Shown here: one piece after another, positions 16,118-24,890 of the stretch
How positions within the stretch are numbered: the stretch's first letter is position 1
How the letters are laid out: each line of letters opens with the position of its first letter
From: Anaerobacillus isosaccharinicus
GTDB lineage: Bacteria; Bacillota; Bacilli; Bacillales; Anaerobacillaceae
Assembly (NCBI RefSeq): GCF_001866075.3
Contig: NZ_CP063356.1
Coordinates: 1,230,164 to 1,294,163 of the forward strand
Reading direction: 5' to 3'
DNA length: 64,000 nucleotides
Position numbers and translations under genes: made by a program
Notes under the pieces: generated by a model
The model's input: the letters and a program-made list of their open reading frames with translations, nothing else
The model's database searches: none
What the model was told of the DNA's origin: nothing

Positions 16118-16924
16118 TTAGCTTTGTACTTCTTCGTTTTCTACATCATCTTTTTCGATTTCTTCATCAGATGGATCTTCTAATTCATCTGCCTCTTCTT
16201 CATTTTTTTCAGCGTCAGCACTTGGAAGAGCTGTTACTGGTTGATTAAAGAAGTCAGCTGGGTTTACAGGAACTCCATTTTGACGAATTTCAAAGTGAAC
16301 ATGAATACCTGCATCTTGGTTAAATAAGTTTCTGCCAGCTCGACCAATGACTTCGCCTTGCTTTACAGATTGTCCTTCTTCAACTTTCAGACCTTCTAAA
16401 CTTTGGTAAACTGTCACAACATGATTGTCATGCTCGATATGAATTAGATTTCCAAATAGAGCATCTTTCTCTGCTTTTACAACAGTTCCACTTAATGCTG
16501 CAACAACATCAAATGTTTCTCCACTTTCCATCGCGTAGTCAATACCTTTGTTTTGGAAGTAAGTATTATCGTAAAAGACGAGAGCTGCTTGCTGTTGTTC
16601 TTCTGTTGAATTGAAATCAAAGTAGTGGCCAATAACCTTTACTTCTTCCTCATTTACAACTGGTTTTTTGAATACTTCATTGACTGTTGTTACCGGCAGT
16701 GCATCTTCATAGTTTGCGTCTACACCTGGATCAGTAGTTCCTTGCTCCACATTTGGATCATCTTTTGCAATTTGTTCATCAGATCCTTGAAGCCAGATAA
16801 CTGTACTTAATACTAATGCTGCTAAACCAAGGTAAACTGCAGGTAATACCCAACGTTTTTTCATTTGTTTCTGAAGGTTTGCCTTCATTTTTGCTAATTT
16901 AGAAGATTGGTTTTCTTCTCTCAT
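16118..16924 (-). CDS. spoIIQ: Stage II sporulation protein Q, LytM-like domain
   Basis: The forespore membrane half of the SpoIIQ-SpoIIIAH channel across the septum. It has 268 residues: basic N-terminus, one membrane helix (about 25-46), an acidic linker, and a M23/LytM domain (about 95-225) with NKGIDYA, GTVVKAEKDALFGN and HVHFEIR. The first zinc ligand of active M23 enzymes (H in HxGxD) is Asn here, while the HxH pair is kept. So it is probably catalytically dead, as I recall for B. subtilis SpoIIQ (Ser there). The tail is very acidic. GAGGTGATG lies before the ATG. It is transcribed alone. Confidence 0.92.
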   Translation of the reverse strand: MREENQSSKLAKMKANLQKQMKKRWVLPAVYLGLAALVLSTVIWLQGSDEQIAKDDPNVEQGTTDPGVDANYEDALPVTTVNEVFKKPVVNEEEVKVIGHYFDFNSTEEQQQAALVFYDNTYFQNKGIDYAMESGETFDVVAALSGTVVKAEKDALFGNLIHIEHDNHVVTVYQSLEGLKVEEGQSVKQGEVIGRAGRNLFNQDAGIHVHFEIRQNGVPVNPADFFNQPVTALPSADAEKNEEEADELEDPSDEEIEKDDVENEEVQS

Positions 16925-17115
16925 TTAATCATCACCTCAGCAATCAGTGTGATCAAATTATTAGAATTATATACTCAATTAGAAAAAAATTTTAATAAAT
17001 TATTTTTCGACAAGGTTTGAGAAATTATTCATAGATTTTAAAAATAGTTTAGGAAGCTCCGTTGCCTTGAATTCGATTGACTACCCTTAGCCGTAGCCAC
17101 TGATTTTTTACATCT

Positions 17116-17160
17116 AAAAAAAATGACCATCAAATCAACTTACAATTTGACAGTCATTTG
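17116..17160 (-). terminator. Terminator of spoIID
   Basis: On the minus strand AAATGACTGTCAAAT pairs with ATTTGATGGTCATTT (two non-Watson-Crick positions), followed by eight Ts. The remaining 16925-17115 bases show no gene. Confidence 0.88.
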
Positions 17161-17181
17161 TATTATAGCTGAAGCAATCTC

Positions 17182-18225
17182 CTACTGGGAGCTGTTATTA
17201 TTCACTGTTAAATTCGCAATAAATGGATCGATTGATGAGATTTGAACACCATTATAGTAGTGTTTGATAATCTCCTGATAATTTTTACCTTCCTTAGCCA
17301 TTCCTTCTGCGCCCCATTGACTCATGCCAACACCATGGCCCCAGCCTTTTGTTTGAATGACCACACCGTTGCCGGTTCTTTTCCATTGAAAATCACTAGA
17401 GTCTAAATCTAGCTTCTCTCTTATTTCTCTACCAGTGAATGTTTTGCCATTTATTTTAACGGTAGCAACTCTACCGCCCTCTGTACGTGAAAGGATCTCT
17501 CCAACTGTTCCGTCTCCAGGAAGTTTTACTCCTAATGCTTGAAAAAATTGTTGTGGGGTAACTACTTTTTCCGTGATATATCTTGGTGATACTGTGTCCC
17601 ATGGACTTTCAACACTTCTTAAATAGGGAAATTCATTTGCCCAGTAATCCTCTGAATTTTCCGTGTAACCATTACTCGTTGAAAAGAAAGACGCCGTGAT
17701 CGGTTCTCCTTCATAAGTAATAATTTGTCCGCGTGTCGCACGAACTGCTTCGGTAACTCTTGCTTTTGCCCAATTATAATCACTACCCCAAAATTGTCTA
17801 AGGTCATTATCACTTCGGAAAACTTGGTGCATGACTGTATCTGTGACGACCGCGCCTTCAGGGATACTGAATTCGCTCGGATTTAACATTTGTTTAATAA
17901 TATAAGTTCTTGCCGTTAATGCCTGTGCCTTTAACGCTTCTAGTGAAAATTCTGCTGGCATTTCAGAGGCTACGACTCCAATGATATAGTCTTCAAAATC
18001 AAAGTGTTCGATAGTTTGCGACTTTGATCTGAATACAGCTACACTAAGGTTTTCCGGCATAGCGAGTGCTGTTTCATTTGATTTGTTCGTAATGTTAGAA
18101 GTTTGAACTGCAACTGATTTGATAGATTTGTCTGTTTCATCTCCTTGGAATGCTAGAACTAGCATCGTAGGAATAATAAGAATGATACTACAAAGAATTG
18201 CTCCGATAATAATGATTTGCCGCAT
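17182..18225 (-). CDS. spoIID: Stage II sporulation protein D, septal lytic transglycosylase
   Basis: A membrane-anchored glycan-cleaving enzyme of the DMP engulfment complex. It has 347 residues and an N-terminal anchor helix (about 3-27). The SpoIID domain has EDYIIGVVASEMPAEF, whose first Glu in ASEMPAEF corresponds to the catalytic residue reported for SpoIID, then ALKAQALTARTY and the C-terminal GWGHGVGMSQWGAEGMA. The start ATG has GGAGG upstream. It lies between murAA and spoIIQ, as in B. subtilis. Sigma-E control is expected but no promoter was identified. Confidence 0.95.
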   Translation of the reverse strand: MRQIIIIGAILCSIILIIPTMLVLAFQGDETDKSIKSVAVQTSNITNKSNETALAMPENLSVAVFRSKSQTIEHFDFEDYIIGVVASEMPAEFSLEALKAQALTARTYIIKQMLNPSEFSIPEGAVVTDTVMHQVFRSDNDLRQFWGSDYNWAKARVTEAVRATRGQIITYEGEPITASFFSTSNGYTENSEDYWANEFPYLRSVESPWDTVSPRYITEKVVTPQQFFQALGVKLPGDGTVGEILSRTEGGRVATVKINGKTFTGREIREKLDLDSSDFQWKRTGNGVVIQTKGWGHGVGMSQWGAEGMAKEGKNYQEIIKHYYNGVQISSIDPFIANLTVNNNSSQ

Positions 18226-18360
18226 GATACGCCTCCATACTCTGATTTTGTGCTTCGATTAGTAGACGATACTTGTATGTTATTGTCTCTAGCATTGTAT
18301 GCACATTTAATAGAGAATAGACCTAGTTTGTTGTTTTTGTTTTTGTGGTGCCTACCCTGT

Positions 18361-18415
18361 AAGTAGTAACTACAGTGAACGGGGTCAGACCCCACAAATG
18401 GACATTTTTAGTTAC
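18361..18415. repeat. Palindrome-family fragment GGGGTCAGACCCC
   Basis: GGGGTCAGACCCC (18381-18393) followed by AAATGGACATTTTTAGT, matching parts of the 2.5 and 4.6 kb elements. A nearby stretch at 18320-18360 shares GTAGGCACC-like sequence with 18795-18815 (GGTGTCTACCCTGTAA). Confidence 0.6.
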
Positions 18416-18436
18416 TTTGTATTTGTGGAATGCACA

Positions 18437-18470
18437 AAAAGAGAAGGATCCGGCTGGATCCTTCTCTTTT
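18437..18470. terminator. Strong hairpin terminator, 466 bases past murAA
   Basis: A perfect 15-bp stem AAAAGAGAAGGATCC / GGATCCTTCTCTTTT with a GGCT loop. It is flanked by T-rich sequence in both directions and could act on either strand. It is the first good terminator after murAA and precedes the spoIID promoter region. Confidence 0.8.
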
Positions 18471-18486
18471 TTGATCATTTTACAAT

Positions 18487-18672
18487 GTTAACGGACATAC
18501 GTTCCGTTATTTTGGTAAATATGGCTATTTTTGAAATTTATCGGACATGTGTTCCGCTATTCTTGTGAAAGCACACCTGTTTTGGGCTTTTTTTATGAAA
18601 TAGCGGATCTCATGTCCGTTAACTAACCAAATAATGCAATTTCCAACAAATAACGGATCTGATGTCCGTTAA
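18487..18672. repeat. Inverted cluster of AACGGACAT units
   Basis: Two units in one orientation (18487-18511, TTAACGGACATACGTTCCG; 18539-18561, TCGGACATGTGTTCCGCTATT) face two in the other (18599-18622, AATAGCGGATCTCATGTCCG; 18649-18672, AATAACGGATCTGATGTCCG). The whole would fold as a large cruciform or two nested stems. Nothing else is seen in the 18226-18935 gap apart from the hairpin and palindromes listed. Confidence 0.85.
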
Positions 18673-18899
18673 CATTATTGGGGTAGCAGCCGTACGCATA
18701 TTTACGCACTTCTCCCTCGTTCTGCATGGGCTAGAATTCGACCTATCACTAATTTGTCCATTCAGCGTGGACTTTTCGCGTTTTTTGTCTTTTTGGGGTG
18801 TCTACCCTGTAAATAGACTCTACAAGAAAGTTCGCTTTCTTCGTTTAGGACATTCGTGCAAACCATATTTACATCCGTGTTGGTGAAAGTGAACTTTTA

Positions 18900-18917
18900 T
18901 TGGTGTCTGACACCAAT
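18900..18917. repeat. Palindrome ATTGGTGTCTGACACCAA
   Basis: A perfect palindrome core TTGGTGTCTGACACCAA just after the murAA stop; another member of the GGTGTCWGACACC family, here without the flanking blocks seen at 2.5 and 4.6 kb. Confidence 0.7.
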
Positions 18918-18935
18918 AAGTGAAGATTTCAACCC

Positions 18936-20261
18936 TTAAGCGAGGTTTGGGTTTACTTTTAGTGGTGCTGGGGCTTCAAGGTTTTTGAGTTTTGATTGAT
19001 CGACTTCGTACACTCGTTCAATATCAGCACCTAAGCCTTTTAGCTTACCGGCAAAATCTACGTAGCCGCGGTCAATATGCTTTAGCTCAACGACTCTTGT
19101 GTGCCCTTCAGCAACGAGGCCTGCAATAATCAGTGCTGCTCCAGCGCGAAGGTCTGTAGCGGCTACTTCTGCGCCTTGTAATGAAGCTGGGCCAGAAATG
19201 ATTGCTGTTCTTCCTTCGATTTTTATATTTCCATTCATGCGACGGAATTCTTCAACGTGCATAAATCGATTTTCAAATACTGTTTCTGTTATCACGCTTG
19301 TGCCTTCTGCTCTAAGTAGCAGTGACATCATTTGTGATTGCATATCAGTTGGAAATCCAGGATGTGGCATTGTCTTAATGTCGATTGGCTTTAATTTTTC
19401 TGGGCCAATAACACGAATACCATTTTCTTCATCATGAATCGTAACGCCCATTTCCTCCATTTTGGCAATAAGAGGCCTTAAGTGCTCAGATAAAGCACCC
19501 TCAACAAGGACGTCTCCACCTGTAATAGCAGCTGCCACCATAAAGGTTCCTGCTTCAATACGATCAGGAATGATTGTGTGGCTTGCTCCTACTAATTCCT
19601 CAACGCCTTCAATGCGAATTGTTCCAGTTCCTGCACCGCGGACTTTTGCACCCATTGAATTTAAATAGGTAGCCAAGCAAACGATTTCAGGTTCTTCTGC
19701 TACGTTTTCAATAATTGTTGTTCCTTTAGCGAGAGCTGCCGCCATCATAATGTTTTCCGTGGCCCCTACGCTTGGGAAATCTAGATAAATTTTTGCACCT
19801 TTTAGGCGTCCGTCAACTTTGGCATCAATAAATCCATTACCAATTTCGACAACAGCACCCATTGCTTCAAATCCTTTTAGATGTTGGTCAATTGGTCTTG
19901 AACCAATTGCACATCCTCCTGGTAAAGCAATTCTTGCATGACCAACACGGGCCAAAAGTGGACCCATGACTAAAAACGAGGCACGCATTTTACGAACATA
20001 TTCAAATGGCGCTTCTGTTTTTAATGCTTTTTGGGCATCAACTTCAATAACTCCATCTTCATATTGAACATCAATATTTAAATTGCGTAAAACTTCATTA
20101 ATCGTGTATACATCTGCAAGTGCTGGCACATCATAAATGTGGCTCTTGCCCTTACTAGCTAAAATAGATGCAGCGATTACTGGTAAGACGGCGTTTTTTG
20201 CGCCTTCAACTTTCACTCTTCCAGTTAATCGGTTACCTCCTTGGACAATTATTTTTTCCAA
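18936..20261 (-). CDS. murAA: UDP-N-acetylglucosamine 1-carboxyvinyltransferase MurAA
   Basis: First committed step of peptidoglycan synthesis: adds enolpyruvate from PEP to UDP-GlcNAc. It has 441 residues with [31 protein letters not shown] and the fosfomycin-target Cys in [24 protein letters not shown]. The start is TTG at 20261 with GGAGGGG six bases upstream. It is the essential paralogue by position (next to ywmB and spoIID); a second MurA lies at 62619-63908. Confidence 0.96.
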   Translation of the reverse strand: MEKIIVQGGNRLTGRVKVEGAKNAVLPVIAASILASKGKSHIYDVPALADVYTINEVLRNLNIDVQYEDGVIEVDAQKALKTEAPFEYVRKMRASFLVMGPLLARVGHARIALPGGCAIGSRPIDQHLKGFEAMGAVVEIGNGFIDAKVDGRLKGAKIYLDFPSVGATENIMMAAALAKGTTIIENVAEEPEIVCLATYLNSMGAKVRGAGTGTIRIEGVEELVGASHTIIPDRIEAGTFMVAAAITGGDVLVEGALSEHLRPLIAKMEEMGVTIHDEENGIRVIGPEKLKPIDIKTMPHPGFPTDMQSQMMSLLLRAEGTSVITETVFENRFMHVEEFRRMNGNIKIEGRTAIISGPASLQGAEVAATDLRAGAALIIAGLVAEGHTRVVELKHIDRGYVDFAGKLKGLGADIERVYEVDQSKLKNLEAPAPLKVNPNLA

Positions 20262-20294
20262 CGTATTCCCCTCCGACGTCCAGTTTCTATATTA

Positions 20295-21080
20295 TTAGTA
20301 TTCAGTCGTAATTATCGGCGTTCCAATTGTAACGGTTGTTTTACCGCCCAATCCTTCAATTGCTCTAATCGCAACTTGTAAATTCATGTTTTGACCATTT
20401 GTTGCGATCGCGTTGTTCCATGTATTAGTGTATGCAGAAATGGAAATGAACGTTTCCTCTTTTAGAGATTCAATTGTTTCAGCTGAAAATTCAGCCAATA
20501 ACCTGTCTGCCTGCGTAATTAAACCAAAATTAAGTTTATCACTGCCAATTCCTGATGCACAAGTGAAAATTTTGGTATTGTTAGTAAATAAGTCTTCAAG
20601 CCTAGAAGAAAATACTGGAGATATTGATTTCCATTCATCTGCCGCTAATTTCTCCGTGCCATTAATGTCATAAATAAGATATGAATGTAGTTGCTCATTG
20701 TGAGGGTAAATAATGTAGGTAAGCATTTCTGTTACACCGAAATCTTGATGATTAAGAGATGCGACTGCCTTTTTTTGACCTTTAAGATCGTCATCGAAAA
20801 GAGGCTGCCAATCGAACTCATTCGTTTTTATCATAAGTTCATGTAACTCATTTTCATACTCACCACTAGCATTCCAGCTATTTAAGTGCTCCCTTGAATA
20901 AAGCGTCCAATCCTTCAATTCAATCTCATGCTTGTCCATAACTTCTAAAATTTTTTCAAGTTCTCGAAAAGGTTTCTCGTCTGTTGCTTCTCCACTCCAA
21001 TTTAGCCCAAAATAAAGACTAAATAAGATGATGCAGTAAAAAATGACCTGCAGCGTATCTTTTCTCTTTTTATTCCCCAT
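20295..21080 (-). CDS. ywmB: YwmB family protein
   Basis: 261 residues: basic start GNKKRKDTLQ, one membrane or signal helix (about 10-30), then a soluble exported domain of alpha/beta pattern with TVTIGTPIITTEY at the end. The family is named after B. subtilis YwmB, whose function I do not know. It lies between ywzB and murAA, matching that map. The ATG is preceded by AAGGAGAGGG. The 34-base gap to murAA suggests co-transcription. Confidence 0.85.
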   Translation of the reverse strand: MGNKKRKDTLQVIFYCIILFSLYFGLNWSGEATDEKPFRELEKILEVMDKHEIELKDWTLYSREHLNSWNASGEYENELHELMIKTNEFDWQPLFDDDLKGQKKAVASLNHQDFGVTEMLTYIIYPHNEQLHSYLIYDINGTEKLAADEWKSISPVFSSRLEDLFTNNTKIFTCASGIGSDKLNFGLITQADRLLAEFSAETIESLKEETFISISAYTNTWNNAIATNGQNMNLQVAIRAIEGLGGKTTVTIGTPIITTEY

Positions 21081-21237
21081 ATTTCCCTCTCCTTAACGTC
21101 CGTTTCGCCGAACTCTTCTCTTACTAGCATTTTTACCAAATAGACAGTATAAATACATGGAAGTTCTAGTTAAAAGTCGACAAAATCTGAAGGCAGGAAA
21201 GGTCGTTTTTCTTCTCGAAAAATGACGTAACCATTTT

Positions 21238-21471
21238 TTAAAAAAGAAAGCGAAGCATCTTGGAGTAATTTAAATAATCCAAGAAAAAAGTACTTACTAG
21301 TTGAGTTAATGCAATAGTCGTAATAATCATTAGAACGATTCCTTGCGGGCTTTTTGGATTTTTTACAAGTACTTCAAAACGAAATGCTTGTAACGCCCAC
21401 CAAATGATAACTAAAAACATTAAGCTCACAATCAAATGTACAAGGGCTTGATGACCAAATTGTTCTAACAT
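21238..21471 (-). CDS. ywzB: DUF1146 membrane protein YwzB
   Basis: 77 residues with two membrane helices (about 10-32 and 44-68) joined by FRFEVLVKNPKSPQG. Length and the conserved central motif fit DUF1146/YwzB. In B. subtilis it sits between the atp operon and ywmB; here the nuo operon is inserted between atp and ywzB. The function is unknown. Confidence 0.85.
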   Translation of the reverse strand: MLEQFGHQALVHLIVSLMFLVIIWWALQAFRFEVLVKNPKSPQGIVLMIITTIALTQLVSTFFLDYLNYSKMLRFLF

Positions 21472-21851
21472 ATGTACTAACTCCTTGCCTCGAATAGATG
21501 TGATGACGATCTGGCGAAAACCCTTTCTTAAAGCCGATCATAATCATGTGTTTCGAAATTTCTTAATTTATTTGTACCCTACTGTTACATAATAGAAACT
21601 TCAAAAGCAATTATTTCCCACGCAATCGTTTGCCGCTAATCAACTCTTGAAATATTTCCTTATATAACAGTCACAATATTCATGATAACGAATTTCAGTG
21701 GAAAAAGCTATGTATTTTAGTGTAGAGTTCAAAGTTTAGATGAAGAGTGCCATAGAATATTCAAAGATGGTTTTTTTAAAATACTTACTGGAACCAATAC
21801 TAAAGATAGCGCCCCTGAAATATATTCATCAACTTTAAACTAAAAACAAAA
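21472..21851. other. Intergenic region between nuoN and ywzB
   Basis: 380 AT-rich bases that should hold the promoter of ywzB-ywmB-murAA. I find no promoter I trust, no repeat family member and no coding frame with a ribosome site. Confidence 0.4.
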
Positions 21852-21883
21852 AAACCCACCAAAATTTTTATTTTGGTAGGTTT
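21852..21883 (-). terminator. Terminator of the nuo operon
   Basis: A 14-bp stem AAACCCACCAAAAT / ATTTTGGTAGGTTT with one G-U pair; on the minus strand it ends in TTTTTTTGTTTTT, 24 bases after the nuoN stop. Confidence 0.9.
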
Positions 21884-21906
21884 AAGCTTTTGAAGATATG
21901 GCTAGA

Positions 21907-23361
21907 CTAGAGGATGATCCAATTTAAGCCGTTCATATAATTAGTTAGCATGTTGGCAAATAGAGCTAGCCCAAAAGTACCGATAAGTGAAATCGTCACG
22001 ATAAGCGAAATGCTTGTCGGTGCTTTAAGCATGCTACCTTCCTCGCTAGGTTCTCTCATATACATTTGCTTAATGATTGTAAAGTAGTAGAAGAATGAAA
22101 TCGTACTAGTCACAATCATAATAACTGCAAGCCAGATCATCTGGCTCGTCATTAAGCCAAGGAAAATGTAAACCTTCCCTACGAAACCGGCAGTAATCGG
22201 TAACCCTGCCATTGACACTAAGAACACTGTCATTGAATGAGCTAAAAACGGAGAACGTTTGTAAAGCCCAGCAAAACTTGAAATATCTTCATTATTCGCA
22301 TCCTCAGTTACATAAGATATAATCGCAAACGCCCCTAATGTCATAAACACATAAGCAAATGCATAGTACACAATCATACTCATTGTAATGTTGAATGATA
22401 ATGATGCTGCAAGCGGTATTAGTAAGTAACCTGCTTGAGCAATTCCAGAGTAAGCCATTAGACGCTTAATATTGGATTGAACAAGGGCAACGGTATTACC
22501 AATAATCATCGTTAAGGCCGCAATAACAGCAATAATGAAATACCACTCATGATAAATCGCACCAAATCCTACAGCTAGTATTCTAATTAAGATCGCAAAT
22601 CCTGCTATTTTTGAAACGGCTGTTAAAAATCCAGTAATTGGCGTTGGTGCTCCTTCGTAAACGTCTGGAGCCCACATGTGAAACGGTACCACTGAAATTT
22701 TAAAACCAAAACCTGCAATCATAAAGAACAATGACATGATTACTAAGAATTGATACTCAGCATATAGCATTGGCATTGCTGTACCAATATCAACTAAGCT
22801 AGTAGAACCAGTTAAACCGTACATAAATGACATACCGTAAAGAATGAACGCTGATGCTGTTCCGCCTAGTACGACATATTTAAGGGCAGCTTCTGTAGAT
22901 TTCGCCTGATTTTTTCGGAAACCAGCTAAACAGTATGATGAAATACTAAGTAGCTCTAAACCGACAAATAGCGTAATTAAATCTGCAGATGAAACCATTA
23001 GCATTGCACCTAATGCAGCAAAAAGTAAGAGAGAATACATTTCGCCTTGGTACATATCTTGATGCTTATCCATATAAGACATTGAAGTAAGAATAACTAG
23101 AGCTACCCCAATTAAAATGACAATCTTAAATAGCATCGCAAATGGATCAACGACAAACATATCACCAATTGAACCCGTGTTTTGATTAAAGATGACTACT
23201 AAAACGATCGTAATTAATAGAGAGATAACACTAAGCGTACCGATGAACGGCTTTTTACCGCGAATGCCTGTTGTAAAATCAACTGTGAACACTGTTAGTG
23301 CAAGAATTGCTAACACAATCTCCGGAGTCATTAAAGACCAGTCTGCGTTAAATGCTGTCAT
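21907..23361 (-). CDS. nuoN: NADH-quinone oxidoreductase subunit N
   Basis: An antiporter-like proton-pumping membrane subunit of complex I. It has 484 residues and about 14 hydrophobic segments. The core motif SSYCLAGF precedes FHMWAPDVYEGAPTPITGFL with the conserved Lys/Glu-bearing helices (KISVVPFHMW, NIKRLMAYSGIAQAGYLL). It is the last gene of the operon, five bases after nuoM. Confidence 0.96.
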   Translation of the reverse strand: MTAFNADWSLMTPEIVLAILALTVFTVDFTTGIRGKKPFIGTLSVISLLITIVLVVIFNQNTGSIGDMFVVDPFAMLFKIVILIGVALVILTSMSYMDKHQDMYQGEMYSLLLFAALGAMLMVSSADLITLFVGLELLSISSYCLAGFRKNQAKSTEAALKYVVLGGTASAFILYGMSFMYGLTGSTSLVDIGTAMPMLYAEYQFLVIMSLFFMIAGFGFKISVVPFHMWAPDVYEGAPTPITGFLTAVSKIAGFAILIRILAVGFGAIYHEWYFIIAVIAALTMIIGNTVALVQSNIKRLMAYSGIAQAGYLLIPLAASLSFNITMSMIVYYAFAYVFMTLGAFAIISYVTEDANNEDISSFAGLYKRSPFLAHSMTVFLVSMAGLPITAGFVGKVYIFLGLMTSQMIWLAVIMIVTSTISFFYYFTIIKQMYMREPSEEGSMLKAPTSISLIVTISLIGTFGLALFANMLTNYMNGLNWIIL

Positions 23362-23366
23362 TGTCT

Positions 23367-24890
23367 TTAACCCCCTATCTTCGACACAATGTCGATCACT
23401 GTAGTATTAATAACGTCACCTAAAATCGCTGGATAAACGCCGATTAAGATAATTAACCCAAGTAAGCAAACCATTGGGACATACTCAATTGGACGTGCAT
23501 CTTGAAGGTGTGCATGGGACTGGTGTAGTTGACCAAATGTTGTTCTTTGCATTGCCCATAATAGATAGGCAGCTGTAAGAATAATCCCTAATGCAGCAAT
23601 AACAGCGATCGTTTTTGCAGCTGGAATGACCTCTGGAGACGCCCAGAAAATACCTGTAAACGCTAAGAACTCACTGACGAAACCAGACATACCTGGAAGT
23701 CCTACTGAAGCCATTGCAGCTGCAAGTAAAAATCCAGCTAAAATTGGAATGGTCTTCGAAAGTCCACCTAAGTCTTCGATCATACGTGTATGAGTTCTCT
23801 CGTAAATCGCACCTACCATAAAGAATAGAAGCGCTGCGATAAATCCGTGAGATACTAATTGGAAAATTGCTCCTTGCATTCCGGCAGTTGTGAATGATGC
23901 TGCACCAAGAAGAACGATCCCCATATGTGAAATACTTGAGTAAGCAACAAGCTTCTTCAAATCTTTCTGAACAAGGGCAAGCAGTGCACCGTAAATAATA
24001 TTGACAACACCTAGAACTGCAATTAACCATGCAAAATTCGCTGCTTGATCTGGTAAAATTCCAAAACCAACTCTAAGTAATCCGTAAGCACCCATTTTTA
24101 ACAAGACACCTGCAAGGATCATACTAGCTGCAGTTGGTGCTTGAACGTGTGCATCTGGTAACCACGTATGGAAAGGGAAGATTGGTAGTTTTACAGCAAA
24201 TGCAATAAATAATGTTAAGAACAAACCAGCTCTAAATGTATTCGTAATGACTTCAGCATTTGCTGGGTTTGCATAAATATCAGCTAAACGAAGGAAGTTT
24301 AATGTTGCTTCTCCTGCTACTGCTCCTTGATAGAACATGGCAAAAAAGGCAATTAACATTAACGCACTCCCAAGTCCTGTATAAAGCAAGAACTTAAAGG
24401 CTGCATACTCTCGTTCTTTTCCACCCCAAATTCCGATGATAAAAAACATTGGAATTAGCGTTAATTCAAAGAACAAGAAGAATAGGAACATATCAAGAGC
24501 AACGAATACTCCAAGCATCCCTGTTAAAAGGACCAACATCCATACAAAGTATTCTTTGACACGCTCTTTAATTGTGGCAGAAGCCACTACAGCTAAAAAC
24601 GTAACAATAGTTGTAAGTACTAGTAAAGGCATTGAAAGCCCATCGACACCAAGATCATAATTAAACGAAACAAATCCTAAATCGATCCACGTATAGTTTT
24701 CAGCGAACTGCATACCTGATACGCCACGATTAAAGTTAGCCCATACAATGATGGAAAGGATTAGCGTTACAAAAGAAGTAACTCCTGCAACTGAACGAAT
24801 TACATTTTTATGCTCATTAGGAATGGTTAAAACGATTAACGCACCTAATAATGGTAGAAAGACGAGTAAACTTAACATGTTTGGGATCAT
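23367..24890 (-). CDS. nuoM: NADH-quinone oxidoreductase subunit M
   Basis: Antiporter-like pump subunit of 507 residues. Diagnostic segments are FFFELTLIPMFFIIGIWGG, KLPIFPFHTWLPDAHVQAPTAAS and DLKKLVAYSSISHMG. It overlaps nuoL by 4 bases, showing translational coupling. The Glu in the FFELTL helix and the channel lysines are present by eye. Confidence 0.96.
   Translation of the reverse strand: MIPNMLSLLVFLPLLGALIVLTIPNEHKNVIRSVAGVTSFVTLILSIIVWANFNRGVSGMQFAENYTWIDLGFVSFNYDLGVDGLSMPLLVLTTIVTFLAVVASATIKERVKEYFVWMLVLLTGMLGVFVALDMFLFFLFFELTLIPMFFIIGIWGGKEREYAAFKFLLYTGLGSALMLIAFFAMFYQGAVAGEATLNFLRLADIYANPANAEVITNTFRAGLFLTLFIAFAVKLPIFPFHTWLPDAHVQAPTAASMILAGVLLKMGAYGLLRVGFGILPDQAANFAWLIAVLGVVNIIYGALLALVQKDLKKLVAYSSISHMGIVLLGAASFTTAGMQGAIFQLVSHGFIAALLFFMVGAIYERTHTRMIEDLGGLSKTIPILAGFLLAAAMASVGLPGMSGFVSEFLAFTGIFWASPEVIPAAKTIAVIAALGIILTAAYLLWAMQRTTFGQLHQSHAHLQDARPIEYVPMVCLLGLIILIGVYPAILGDVINTTVIDIVSKIGG

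Noticed and set aside
16118-16924. Active M23 metallopeptidase
   Set aside because: The first zinc ligand is Asn and the context is spoIIQ.
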